Shown piece after piece: positions 34,241-42,697 of a stretch of 64,000 bases of DNA. Within the stretch, counting starts at the first letter, position 1. The number at the start of each line of letters is the position of its first letter. Below the pieces are notes generated by a model. That model was not told the DNA's origin, made no database searches, and was given only the letters and a program-made list of their open reading frames with translations. The position numbers and the translations under genes are program-made. Origin of the DNA: Amycolatopsis oliviviridis (lineage in GTDB: Bacteria > Actinomycetota > Actinomycetes > Mycobacteriales > Pseudonocardiaceae); the NCBI RefSeq assembly GCF_014654365.1, contig NZ_BNAY01000008.1:458352-522351 (forward strand), given 5' to 3'.

Positions 34241-35085
34241 GTGGGGCTCACCTTCCGCGACAGCTTGCGGGCGATCGGCAGCGCGGCCGCGACCAGCGCG
34301 GCCCCCAGGACCGAGCCCTTGGCGGTGACCGCCGCCTGCAGCGGGACCATGCCGTGGATGCCGTTCTTGGTCGCCGAGCGCACGGACTTCGCCGACGGGT
34401 CGCGGACGGCGTCCGCCTGAGCCCGGCCGACCAGGCCCGCGTAGCCCGAACCGGCCGCCATCGAGGCCGCGCGATGCCAGCCGCCCCGCGCCGGTCCGGT
34501 CAATGCCAACGTTGTCGCCGCACAGCTGGTGGCCAGTGCGGCGCGGGCCGTCGCCGGATTCGCGCCGTGGACCTCCCCGGTGGACAGCGCCGTGACGCCG
34601 AGTGTGTGGACACCCACCGCGGCCGCCGCGGTGGCCGCCTTCTTCGGCTCGTCACCCGCACCGAGCAGGACGTCGAGCGTGCGACAGGCCGCCATCGCCA
34701 CCGGTCCGGCCGGGGTCGGCTTGAGCACGGTGTCGTAGGCCCAGACCGAAGCGGCCAGGGGAACCGCGACCCGCATCGCCCGGCGTCCGCCGCCGAGTGC
34801 CGCCAGGCCCAGCCCGGCCGCGGTCAGCGCGGCGCCGGTGGTGAGCGCCGCGCCGGCACTCACCCGCCCGGACGGGATCGGCCGCTCGGGACGCTCCACG
34901 GCGTCGAGCTTCCGGTCCGCCCAGTCGTTGAGGGCCATCCCGGCCCAGTAGAAGGCGACCGAGGATAGCGGCAGCAGCAGCCGTCGCCCGGTCATCTTGA
35001 GCCCCGCCGCGGCGGACCCGGCGACCGTGTCGCCGAGCACCGTCAGCGCGGCGGGCGCCCGCACCAGCTCTACATACGCCTTCAC
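34237..35085 (-). CDS. UbiA-like prenyltransferase (EboC / SCO3242 type)
   Basis: 282 residues from GTG 35085, an integral membrane protein with about 8 helices. The first Asp-rich motif of UbiA enzymes is present as NDWADRKLDAVERPERPIP (N/DxxxD). The second is weaker in the later loop (WHRAASMAAGSGYAGLVGRA, no clear DxxxD). UbiA enzymes attach isoprenoid chains to ring compounds; in ebo loci the acceptor is unknown, and the presence of Ino1 next door makes a cyclitol or its phosphate an attractive guess. GTGA overlap with the Ino1 stop. Confidence 0.85.
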   Translation of the reverse strand: MKAYVELVRAPAALTVLGDTVAGSAAAGLKMTGRRLLLPLSSVAFYWAGMALNDWADRKLDAVERPERPIPSGRVSAGAALTTGAALTAAGLGLAALGGGRRAMRVAVPLAASVWAYDTVLKPTPAGPVAMAACRTLDVLLGAGDEPKKAATAAAAVGVHTLGVTALSTGEVHGANPATARAALATSCAATTLALTGPARGGWHRAASMAAGSGYAGLVGRAQADAVRDPSAKSVRSATKNGIHGMVPLQAAVTAKGSVLGAALVAAALPIARKLSRKVSPT

Positions 35086-36239
35086 AGGGCTCCTGCCCAG
35101 GCGATCAGGCGGGCGGTCTGCTCGGCGAACCGGTGCTCGTCGCTGCCCAGCGGGTCCTTGAAGAAGAAGCCGAGTTCGGTCAGCGCGCCACTCTGCCCGG
35201 CGGCGTGCGCGGCGGTGACGAACCGGGCGAGGTCGAGGATCAGCGGCGCCGCGAGCGCGGAGTCGTAGCCGGTCCAGGTGAACTGCAGGCTCATGCGCGC
35301 GCCGAGGAAACCCTCGAACGACACGTGGTCCCACGCGGTCTTGATCTCGCCGAGGTCGGGCACGTTGTCGATGTGCAGCGGCGCGGTGACGTCCTCACCG
35401 AGCAGCGCCGCGAGCCCGCGGGCCTTGGATTCCAGCTTGCTGTTCGCGGTCACCGGGTCGGCGAGGGTCTCGCCGTCGCCGCCGCCGAGCAGGTTGGTAC
35501 CCGCCCAGGAGCGGACCTTCAGCGCCCGCGCGCTGAACATCGGCGCGAGGACGGTGCGCAGCAACGTCTCGCCGGTCTTGCCGTCGCAACCCGCGTACGG
35601 CAGGCCTTCCCGCTCGGCGAGTTTCCGCAACGCGGGCAGGGTGATCCCGGCCGACGGCGTGAACTCGACGTACGGGCTTCCCGCCTTCAGAGCCGCGTAG
35701 GCCGACAGGGAACTGGAGGGCAGCACCGCCCGGGCAGGGTCGGCCAGCGCCACTTCCAGCGCGTCGAGATCGTCGTGTTCGGGCAGGTGAGGGCACGGGG
35801 CCTCGGTCGAGGACACGTTGACCACCACGACCCGCGCGAGGTCGTGCCGGTCGGCGAAAGACCGGATGTCCGCCGTGAGCCGGGCGGCCGCGTCGGCCTG
35901 GGCACCGGTGTGCGTCGCCGGGTGGTAGCCGTCGCGGATCTCGGCGTCCACCTCGGCCAGCCCGGACCGCACCGCGGAGAACACCGAGTGCCCGAACACG
36001 CCGGCGTGGGCCAGCTGTTCGGCGCGCTTCTCCAGCGGGGTGTGCACGATGTCGTGCCCGCCGAGGACCAGATCGTCCCAGCCCGGCAACGGAACCCCGG
36101 CGAACGCGGGCAGCTCGGTGACACAGCCGCCACCGCCGGCGACCCCCGCGCGCAGCGCGAGGAGCCCTACCGCGGCGGTAGTGGCGACAGACCCCCTCGC
36201 CCCGATCAACCAGATGCCCGTACGCTCGTGAGCAGGCAT
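35082..36239 (-). CDS. ino1: Inositol-3-phosphate synthase-like cyclase
   Basis: 385 residues. NAD-binding motif GIWLIGARGSVATTAAVGL at the N-terminus; the catalytic-domain motifs EFTPSAGITLPAL, AGCDGKTGETLL, VRSWAGTNLLGGGDG, NVPDLGEIKTAWDHV and the LQFTWTGYDS segment match myo-inositol-1-phosphate synthases. These convert glucose 6-phosphate to inositol 3-phosphate with NAD. The Lys, Asp and Asn catalytic cluster appears kept. It heads the ebo operon with an AAAGGTGGAG site. The housekeeping Ino1 of actinomycetes is usually a stand-alone gene, so this is probably a second, pathway-specific copy (inference). Confidence 0.88.
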   Translation of the reverse strand: MPAHERTGIWLIGARGSVATTAAVGLLALRAGVAGGGGCVTELPAFAGVPLPGWDDLVLGGHDIVHTPLEKRAEQLAHAGVFGHSVFSAVRSGLAEVDAEIRDGYHPATHTGAQADAAARLTADIRSFADRHDLARVVVVNVSSTEAPCPHLPEHDDLDALEVALADPARAVLPSSSLSAYAALKAGSPYVEFTPSAGITLPALRKLAEREGLPYAGCDGKTGETLLRTVLAPMFSARALKVRSWAGTNLLGGGDGETLADPVTANSKLESKARGLAALLGEDVTAPLHIDNVPDLGEIKTAWDHVSFEGFLGARMSLQFTWTGYDSALAAPLILDLARFVTAAHAAGQSGALTELGFFFKDPLGSDEHRFAEQTARLIAWAGAL

Positions 36240-36348
36240 TTCTCCACCTTTCCAGAACCCGAGAACCCCAACCTCCGATGGTCGGATGTTTCGGATCGAA
36301 CCAAGTCGCAGTGATAGCCGTCATGCGACTTTCGGCTGGATCTCTCGC

Positions 36349-37518
36349 TCAGTTACTCCCCTTCACGGTGACGCCGGGCACAGTGGTCCATCGCGCCTCG
36401 TCGGACGCGCTGCGCTCGACCGCGTCCAAGACCTGCTGAACCCTCAATCCGTCCTCGAAGGACGGTTCGGGATCCTTGCCTTCGCCGATCGCGGTGAGCA
36501 GATCGGCGACCTCGTTGGTGAAGGTGTGCTCGTAGCCGAGGAGGTGCCCCGGCGGCCACCAGACCCCGACGTACGGATGCTCGGGTTCGGTGACCAGGAT
36601 CCGGCGGAACCCGGCTTCGGTGGCGGGTTGCCCACCGTCGAACCAGGACAGTTCGTTCATCGACTCGAAGTCGAACGCGAGGCTCGCCTTCGACCCGTTG
36701 ATCTCCAGCCGCATCGCGTTCTTGCGGCCCAGCGCGAACCGGGTCGCCTCGAAACTCGCCACCGCGCCGCCGGTGAACCGGCCGAGGAACAGCGCGGTGT
36801 CGTCGACCGTGACCTGTCCGGTGCCGCCGTCACCGTCCGGCCGCTCCTTGACGAAGGTGTTGGTCAGCGCGGAAACCCCGGTGATCGACTCGCCGGTGAC
36901 GAACTGGGCGGCATCGACGATGTGCGCGCCGAGGTCGCCCAGCGCGCCCGAGCCCGCCTTGTCCTTGTGCAGCCGCCAGGTCATCGGCGCCTGCGCGTCG
37001 GACAACCAGTCCTGCAGGTACACCGACCGCACGTGGCGGATCTCGCCGAGCGCCCCGCTCGCGACCAGTTTCCTGGCGTGCGCGAGCGCGGGCACCCGGC
37101 GGTAGTTGAACGCCACCATCGACCGGACGCCGTTGGCCCGTGCCTTCGCCGCCGCCTCGGCCATCGCTTCGGCCTCGGCGAGGGTGTTGGCCAGCGGCTT
37201 CTCGCACAGCACGTGCTTGCCTGCTTCGAGCGCGGCGATCGCGATCTCGGCGTGGCTGTCGCCCGGCGTGCAGATGTCGACCAGGTCGACGTCGTCGCGG
37301 GCGATCAGCGCGCGCCAGTCCGTCTCGACGTCTTCCCAGCCGAACCGTTCCGCCGCGGCCTTCGTCCGTACCTCGTCACGGCCGCCGAGCACGGCGAGTC
37401 TCGGGATCAGCGGTGGCGTGAAGAACCGGTGCACGCTGCGCCACGCGTGCGAATGCACCGCACCCATGAACGCGTGGCCCACCATGCCGATCCCGATCGT
37501 TTCCCTTGCCGTGCTCAT
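36349..37518 (-). CDS. Gfo/Idh/MocA-family dehydrogenase
   Basis: 389 residues: N-terminal Rossmann fold (IGIGMVGHAFMG) with the conserved CEKP.A motif (HVLCEKPLANTL) carrying the catalytic Lys, then the alpha/beta C-terminal domain with GDLGAHIVDAAQF. Members oxidise or reduce sugars and cyclitols, for example glucose 3-dehydrogenases, inositol dehydrogenases and 1,5-anhydrofructose reductase. It ends the ABC importer operon and sits 109 bases before the ebo operon. Its substrate is probably the imported sugar or its keto form (inference). Confidence 0.9.
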   Translation of the reverse strand: MSTARETIGIGMVGHAFMGAVHSHAWRSVHRFFTPPLIPRLAVLGGRDEVRTKAAAERFGWEDVETDWRALIARDDVDLVDICTPGDSHAEIAIAALEAGKHVLCEKPLANTLAEAEAMAEAAAKARANGVRSMVAFNYRRVPALAHARKLVASGALGEIRHVRSVYLQDWLSDAQAPMTWRLHKDKAGSGALGDLGAHIVDAAQFVTGESITGVSALTNTFVKERPDGDGGTGQVTVDDTALFLGRFTGGAVASFEATRFALGRKNAMRLEINGSKASLAFDFESMNELSWFDGGQPATEAGFRRILVTEPEHPYVGVWWPPGHLLGYEHTFTNEVADLLTAIGEGKDPEPSFEDGLRVQQVLDAVERSASDEARWTTVPGVTVKGSN

Positions 37519-37561
37519 GCCCCTCCTAGATGCTCCGCTTGCGTGTGTCGGGTACGCGGGT

Positions 37562-38614
37562 TTACGAGTCGAAGCCGACGTCCATGTACTTGTCGACGTT
37601 CTCCTTGGTGACCACCGCGGAGTACGTGGTGATCTCGGCGGGGATCTCGTGCTCGGCGAAGTCGCCGGCGCCCTTGCCCTGGCCGAGGAGCCGGGCGAGC
37701 GAGATCGCCGAAGACGCCATCGACGGGCTGTAGAGCACCGTCGCCTTCAGCGGTTCGGCGTCGGACTTGATCAGGTTCATCGCGTTCTTCGAACCGGCGC
37801 CGCCGACCATCAGGAAGTTCTTGCGGTTGGCGTTGTTGATCGCCGCGATGACCCCGACCCCCTGGTCGTCGTCGTGGTTCCACAGCGCGTCCAATTTGGC
37901 CGCGGACTGCAGCAGGTTCGACGTCTGCTTCTCGCCCGACTCCGGGGTGAACTCCGCGGAGACCCGCGGGCCGACGGCGAAACCCTGCCGGGCCAAGGCG
38001 TCCTTGAAGCCCTTGCTGCGTTCCTGGGTCAGCGGCAGCGAGTCGATCCCCGCGACCTCGCCGATCACCGGGCTGGCGATGTTCTTCGCCTTCATCTGCT
38101 GGGCGATGTAGTTCCCGGCGTTGACGCCCATCCGATAGTTGTCGCCGCCGATCCAGGTCCGGTACGCGAGCGGGGTGTCGAAGACGCGGTCCAGGTTGAT
38201 CACCTGGATGCCGGCGTCCATCGCCTGCTGGCCGACCGCGGTGAGCGCCTTGCCGTCGAACGGCAGGATCACCAGGACGTTGACCTTGGCGTTGATCAGC
38301 GTCTCCACCTGGGAGATCTGCTGGTTGACGTCGTTGGTGCCCTCGGTCGCGTTGAGCGTGACCTCACTGAACTTCTGCGCCTGCGCGCGGGCGTTCTTGG
38401 TGATGGCCGCCATCCAGCCGTGGTCCGCGGCCGGGGCCGAGAACCCGATCGTGACCGGGGTTCCGGGCTGCGAGTTCGACCCGGCGTTGGCCACGTTGGC
38501 CGCGTTGTCCTGTGCCGGTGCCTCGTTCGAGGTGCACGCGGTCAGCAGCGCACCCGCTCCGACGGCCGCGCCTCCCAGCAGGAATCGGCGGCGGTGCAGG
38601 GATTGTTCGGTCAT
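37562..38614 (-). CDS. Sugar ABC transporter substrate-binding lipoprotein (CUT2 / RbsB type)
   Basis: 350 residues. The signal has RRRFLLGG (Tat-like) and a lipobox LLTAC, so the mature protein is a lipoprotein anchored at Cys27. The mature part is a periplasmic-binding type 1 fold (VTIGFSAPAADHGWMAAI, NVLVILPFDGKAL, GDNYRMGVNAGNYIAQQM, VIAAINNANRKNFLMVGGAG), as in ribose/galactose/inositol binding proteins. The sugar is not identifiable by eye. Confidence 0.9.
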   Translation of the reverse strand: MTEQSLHRRRFLLGGAAVGAGALLTACTSNEAPAQDNAANVANAGSNSQPGTPVTIGFSAPAADHGWMAAITKNARAQAQKFSEVTLNATEGTNDVNQQISQVETLINAKVNVLVILPFDGKALTAVGQQAMDAGIQVINLDRVFDTPLAYRTWIGGDNYRMGVNAGNYIAQQMKAKNIASPVIGEVAGIDSLPLTQERSKGFKDALARQGFAVGPRVSAEFTPESGEKQTSNLLQSAAKLDALWNHDDDQGVGVIAAINNANRKNFLMVGGAGSKNAMNLIKSDAEPLKATVLYSPSMASSAISLARLLGQGKGAGDFAEHEIPAEITTYSAVVTKENVDKYMDVGFDS

Positions 38615-38648
38615 GAGGACTCTCCATCCACGGTGACGGGGGTGACCA

Positions 38649-39665
38649 CTAAGTACTCGACTTGGTTTTCTTCACGGAGCGGAACTGCAGGAGCGCGGCC
38701 AGCACGATGATCACGCCCTTGGCGATGTTCTGGATGTCGGTGTCCAGGTTGTTGAGCGTGAAGATGTTGGACAGCACGGTGAAGATCAGCACGCCGATCA
38801 GGGTGCCGATGAGCGAGCCGCGGCCACCGGTGAGCAGGGTGCCGCCGATGACGACCGCCGCGATGGCGTCGAGTTCGTAGAGCAGGCCGTTGGTCGAGGC
38901 GCCCGCGGTGGTGCGGGCTACGACCATCAGCGCGGCGATACCGCAGCACAGGCCGGCGACGCCGTAGACGAGTGCGGTGTGCCGCTTGACGTTGATGCCC
39001 GCCAGCCGCGACGCCTCGGCGTTGCCGCCGACGGCGAAGGTGCGGCGGCCGAAGGTGGTGCGGTTCAGCACCACCCAGCCGATCGCGAACACCAGCGCGA
39101 ACATCCAGATCAGCACCGGGACGCCGAGCAGGTCGCCGCGGAAGAACTCCAGGAAGCCCGCCTCCGACACCACCTGCGTGCGGCGGCCGCTGATGCGTTC
39201 CGCGAGGCCGCGGGCCGAGACGTACATCGCCAGTGTCGCGATGAACGGCACTATCTTCCCGTAGGAGATCAGGATCCCGTTGACCAGTCCGCAGCCGAGG
39301 CCGACCAGGAGTCCACAAAGGATCATCACGAACGGGCCGTAGGACTGGGTGGCCAAGGTGGTCAGCCAGACGCTGGAGAGCGCCACGATCGACCCGACCG
39401 AGAGGTCGATGCCGCCGGCGATGATCACGAACGTCATCCCGACGCTGACCACGCCGATCGCCGCGGCGAGCCGCAGGATCGTGGAGATGTTGCCGTCGGT
39501 GAAGAACTGGTCGGGCCGGGTCACGCTCCCGACGATGCACAGGATCACCAGCACACCGGTCAGCCCGAGCAGCCGGGGGTCGGCCGCCAGCTTGAAGCCG
39601 GTTTTCTTGGGTGGTACCGGTTCCACGGCGCTTTCCGTACGCACCGATTCGGCTTGGTCGGTCAC
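38649..39665 (-). CDS. Sugar ABC transporter permease (CUT2 / RbsC type)
   Basis: 338 residues, about 8-10 helices, with the conserved AGGIDLSVGS and GIINGxL-like CGLVNGILISYGKIVPFIAT segments and the EAA-like loop AVGGNAEASRLAGINV of ribose-type permeases. GTG 39665 overlaps the ATPase stop (GTGA). Confidence 0.92.
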   Translation of the reverse strand: MTDQAESVRTESAVEPVPPKKTGFKLAADPRLLGLTGVLVILCIVGSVTRPDQFFTDGNISTILRLAAAIGVVSVGMTFVIIAGGIDLSVGSIVALSSVWLTTLATQSYGPFVMILCGLLVGLGCGLVNGILISYGKIVPFIATLAMYVSARGLAERISGRRTQVVSEAGFLEFFRGDLLGVPVLIWMFALVFAIGWVVLNRTTFGRRTFAVGGNAEASRLAGINVKRHTALVYGVAGLCCGIAALMVVARTTAGASTNGLLYELDAIAAVVIGGTLLTGGRGSLIGTLIGVLIFTVLSNIFTLNNLDTDIQNIAKGVIIVLAALLQFRSVKKTKSST

Positions 39666-41164
39666 GCCGCACTCCCCTCGAGAATCACGTCGAGCACATC
39701 CGCCTCTGTCAGCTCCGCAGACGGCTTTTCAGCCAGGACACGTCCTTCACGCAGCACCAGCACCCGGTCGGACAGTCCGAGTACTTCGGGGATCTCGCTG
39801 CTGACGAGCACGATCGCGACCCCGGTCGCGGCCAGTTCCTCGATCAGCCGGTACAGCTCGGCCCGCGCGCCGACGTCGACCCCGCGGGTCGGCTCGTCCA
39901 GCAGCAGGACCCGGCAGCCGCGGACCAGCCAGCGCGCGAGCACCGCCTTCTGCTGGTTGCCGCCGGACAGCGTGCGGATGATCCGGTGCGGGTCGGCGGG
40001 CCGGAGATCGAGCCGCCGCAGGCTTTCCCCGGCGTCGTCGAGTTCCCTGCCCCGCTCGGTGAACCCGAACGTCGCGTACTTGCTCAGGCTCGCCAGGGTC
40101 ACGTTGTGCACGACCGGCAGGTCCAGCAGGAGCCCCTGGCTCTTGCGTTCCTCCGGCGCCAGGCCGATCCCGGCCTTGACCGCCGAGGACACGCTGCCCG
40201 GCCGGACCGGCTCGCCGTCGACCGACACCGAACCCGTGTCCTGCTTGCGCGCGCCGAAGATCGTCTCCAGCAGTTCGCTGCGTCCCGACCCGACGAGGCC
40301 CGCGATCCCGACGACCTCACCGGCGTGCACGGTGAAGTTCACGTTCTCGAACTCGCCGACGGTGGTCAGGTTCTCCACCTTGAGGACCTCGTTGGCGGGG
40401 TCGACGTGCTCCTGGTGACGCGGGCCGAACACGGTTTCGACCTTGCGGCCCGCCATCAGCGCGACGAGGTCGGAGGTCGGCGTCTCCTTGGCGTCGAGGC
40501 CGGTGGAGACGGTCTTGCCGTCCTTGAGCACGGTGACGCGGTGACCGATCCGGCGCAGTTCTTCGAGCCGGTGGGAGATGTAGATGATCGCGACGCCCTC
40601 GGCGGTCAGTTCGCCGACGATGCGGAACAGGTTGTCGACCTCTTCGCCCGCCAGCGCCGCGGTGGGCTCGTCCATCACCAGCAGTTTCGCGTCGTACGCG
40701 AGCGCCCGCGCCATCGAGACCAGCTGCTGCCCGGCCGCGGACAGCTTGCCGACCTCGGTCGACGGCGTGATCTCGGGATGTCCGAGCCGGGCCATCAGCT
40801 TGGCGGCCTTGGTGCGGGACTCGCTGATCCGCGTGAACCCGAACCTCGCGCGCTCGCGGCCGAGGAAGATGTTGTCCGCCACGGAAAGCCCGGGCACCAG
40901 GTCGAGTTCCTGGTACATGGTCGCGATGCCGATCTTCAGCGCGGCGACCGGCGACGGCAATGTGACCGGCTCGCCCTGCCAGAAGATCTCGCCGCCGTCG
41001 GGGCGGTGGGCCCCGGCGAGCGTCTTGATCAGCGTGGACTTGCCCGCGCCGTTCTGGCCGAGCAGACAGTGCACCTCGCCGGGTTCGACGTCGAAGTCGA
41101 CCCCGTCGAGTGCGCGCACCCCCGGGAACGTCTTCACGATCCCCCGGACGGATAGCAGGGTCAT
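39662..41164 (-). CDS. Sugar ABC transporter ATPase, duplicated (CUT2 / RbsA type)
   Basis: 500 residues with two nucleotide-binding halves. The first has a full Walker A (LLGQNGAGKSTL), signature LSAAGQQL and Walker B LLVMDEPTAAL; the second has the degenerate Walker A GLVGSGRSEL expected of RbsA proteins, the signature LSGGNQQK and LLLDEPTRGVD. Energises import by the permease. ATG 41164 overlaps the stop of the ROK gene. Confidence 0.93.
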   Translation of the reverse strand: MTLLSVRGIVKTFPGVRALDGVDFDVEPGEVHCLLGQNGAGKSTLIKTLAGAHRPDGGEIFWQGEPVTLPSPVAALKIGIATMYQELDLVPGLSVADNIFLGRERARFGFTRISESRTKAAKLMARLGHPEITPSTEVGKLSAAGQQLVSMARALAYDAKLLVMDEPTAALAGEEVDNLFRIVGELTAEGVAIIYISHRLEELRRIGHRVTVLKDGKTVSTGLDAKETPTSDLVALMAGRKVETVFGPRHQEHVDPANEVLKVENLTTVGEFENVNFTVHAGEVVGIAGLVGSGRSELLETIFGARKQDTGSVSVDGEPVRPGSVSSAVKAGIGLAPEERKSQGLLLDLPVVHNVTLASLSKYATFGFTERGRELDDAGESLRRLDLRPADPHRIIRTLSGGNQQKAVLARWLVRGCRVLLLDEPTRGVDVGARAELYRLIEELAATGVAIVLVSSEIPEVLGLSDRVLVLREGRVLAEKPSAELTEADVLDVILEGSAA

Positions 41165-42360
41165 GCCGGAGCCTCCTCGGTCAGGAAAGGGACTAGCGTC
41201 GGGTCGGCGAAAAGGCGTTCGGTGGCCAGGTGCGCGGCGCCGCGCAGCGGGGCGGTGGTGCCCAGCGGCGACGGCTCGACGCGGCAGGCGGGCTCGTGCC
41301 CGAGCGGACGCGCGGACAGTTCGCGGCGCACCGGCTCGACCAGCCATTCGCCCAGTTCGGCGAAGTAGCCGCCGAGCACGACGACGTCCGGGTCGAGGAC
41401 GTCGACCACAGTGGACACCGCGATGCCGAGCGCGACCCCGAGTTCCGAGACCGCCCCGACCGCGCGCTGGTCACCGCGCTGCACGCGGTGCTTGAGCAGC
41501 CCGACCCGGCCGTCGACGCCGAGCGCGGGATCGTGCAGCGGATCGCCGGGCGAGGCGGCGCCGCGCAGAACGGCGTTGAGCCCGGCCTTGGTCTCCAGGC
41601 AGCCGACGCGGCCGCAAGGACACTGCTCGCCCGACGGGTCGACGGCGATGTGCCCGACCTCGCCGGCGAAACCCCTGGCACCGCGCAAGATCGCGCCGCC
41701 GGACACGAGTCCGCCGCCGACGCCCGTCCCGCCGCTGAGGTAGAAGAGCTCCCGCACGCCGCGGCCGACACCGGCGACCGCCTCGCCGACCGCGCCGAGG
41801 TTGGCCTCGTTGTCGACCATGATGGCGTCGGCCGCCAGGCCGAGCCGGGCGGCGAGGAGGTCGGCGATCTCGGCGTCGCGCCAGCGCAGGGTCGGCGCGA
41901 ACCGCAGTACGGCGGCGGCCGAGTCGACCAGGCCGGGAACCGACACCGTGACCCCGACCGGCTGCTCGTCGCGCAGCACCTGTCCGGCGAGGAAGGCGAG
42001 TTCGTCCATGCTCCGGTGCAGCCCGAGCGCGGCGACGTCGGCGGTCTCCGTGCGTTCGGCGACGACGCGGCCGTCGAGGTTCGTGACCACGGCGGCGAAC
42101 CGGTCGGCCTCGACGCTGAGCGCGAGCCCGTACGCGCTGGCACCGTTCAGCTCGACCAGCTGGCTGGGCCTGCCGTTGCCGCCGCCTTGGAGTCCGGCGG
42201 AGCGGACGAGGCCGCGGTCGGTCAGCTCGGTGATCAACCCGGAGACGGCGGCCTTGGTGAGCCCGCAGCGCGCCGCGAGCTGGGTACGCGAGAGCGGCCC
42301 GACGCGCAACGCCCGCAGGAGCGCTGCGAGGTTCGCAGTGCGTGGATCGGTCGCGGCCAC
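41161..42360 (-). CDS. ROK-family transcriptional repressor heading the sugar importer operon
   Basis: 399 residues: an N-terminal MarR-like winged helix (LSRTQLAARCGLTKAAVSGLI is the core) and a ROK sugar-sensing domain with the zinc motif CPCGRVGCLE and ATP/sugar motif FYLSGGTGVGGGLVSGG. ROK repressors of this layout respond to the imported sugar. GTG 42360 is preceded by GAGGG. It is co-translated with the ATPase, so it likely autoregulates the importer through the palindromes at 42385-42526. Confidence 0.9.
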   Translation of the reverse strand: MAATDPRTANLAALLRALRVGPLSRTQLAARCGLTKAAVSGLITELTDRGLVRSAGLQGGGNGRPSQLVELNGASAYGLALSVEADRFAAVVTNLDGRVVAERTETADVAALGLHRSMDELAFLAGQVLRDEQPVGVTVSVPGLVDSAAAVLRFAPTLRWRDAEIADLLAARLGLAADAIMVDNEANLGAVGEAVAGVGRGVRELFYLSGGTGVGGGLVSGGAILRGARGFAGEVGHIAVDPSGEQCPCGRVGCLETKAGLNAVLRGAASPGDPLHDPALGVDGRVGLLKHRVQRGDQRAVGAVSELGVALGIAVSTVVDVLDPDVVVLGGYFAELGEWLVEPVRRELSARPLGHEPACRVEPSPLGTTAPLRGAAHLATERLFADPTLVPFLTEEAPA

Positions 42361-42384
42361 ACATCCCTCACTTACGAATCGGCC

Positions 42385-42401
42385 GTAACAAACTTTGTTA
42401 C
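42385..42401. promoter_or_regulatory. Perfect palindrome, probable ROK operator
   Basis: GTAACAAACTTTGTTAC is a perfect dyad around a central C, 25 bases upstream of the ROK start codon and in the only AT-rich stretch nearby. Confidence 0.6.
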
Positions 42402-42495
42402 TTAGCCAGCGAAAGTAGGGTGGTGCGTGTCACTCGTCAAGGTGACAACAGGACAGAAATGCCCGTCGTCACCCGAATAGCCGTTCAAATCACTG

Positions 42496-42526
42496 CAGAC
42501 TTTCGTACTTTACGAGCGAAAGTCTG
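42496..42526. promoter_or_regulatory. Second dyad upstream of the ROK operon
   Basis: CAGACTTTCG (42496-42505) and CGAAAGTCTG (42517-42526) are exact complements 11 bases apart. The half-site GCGAAAGT is also present near 42409. It may be a second operator or mark the promoter. The rest of 42402-42615 has no gene. Confidence 0.5.
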
Positions 42527-42615
42527 TACGATCTTGACGTTACTAATCGGAATCGCGTGGATGCCCAACGTGCCGCCAGGCGGTCACTCAGCGCTCTCCC
42601 GGCCCAGCCCGCCAA

Positions 42616-42672
42616 GTGCAATGAAGGGGCCTTTCATAGCAAAATTTGCTATGAAAGGCCCCTTCATTGCAC
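42616..42672. terminator. Perfect 57-bp palindrome after the second ROK gene
   Basis: Arms 42616-42643 and 42645-42672 (28 bp each) are exact complements around one central base, with core ATGAAGGGGCCTTTCAT. It starts 26 bases beyond the stop of the 42698 gene on the minus strand and is a likely terminator. It shares its core with the hairpin at 15785-15845. Confidence 0.7.
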
Positions 42673-42697
42673 GCGTACTGGCGCCAGAACCCGACCG

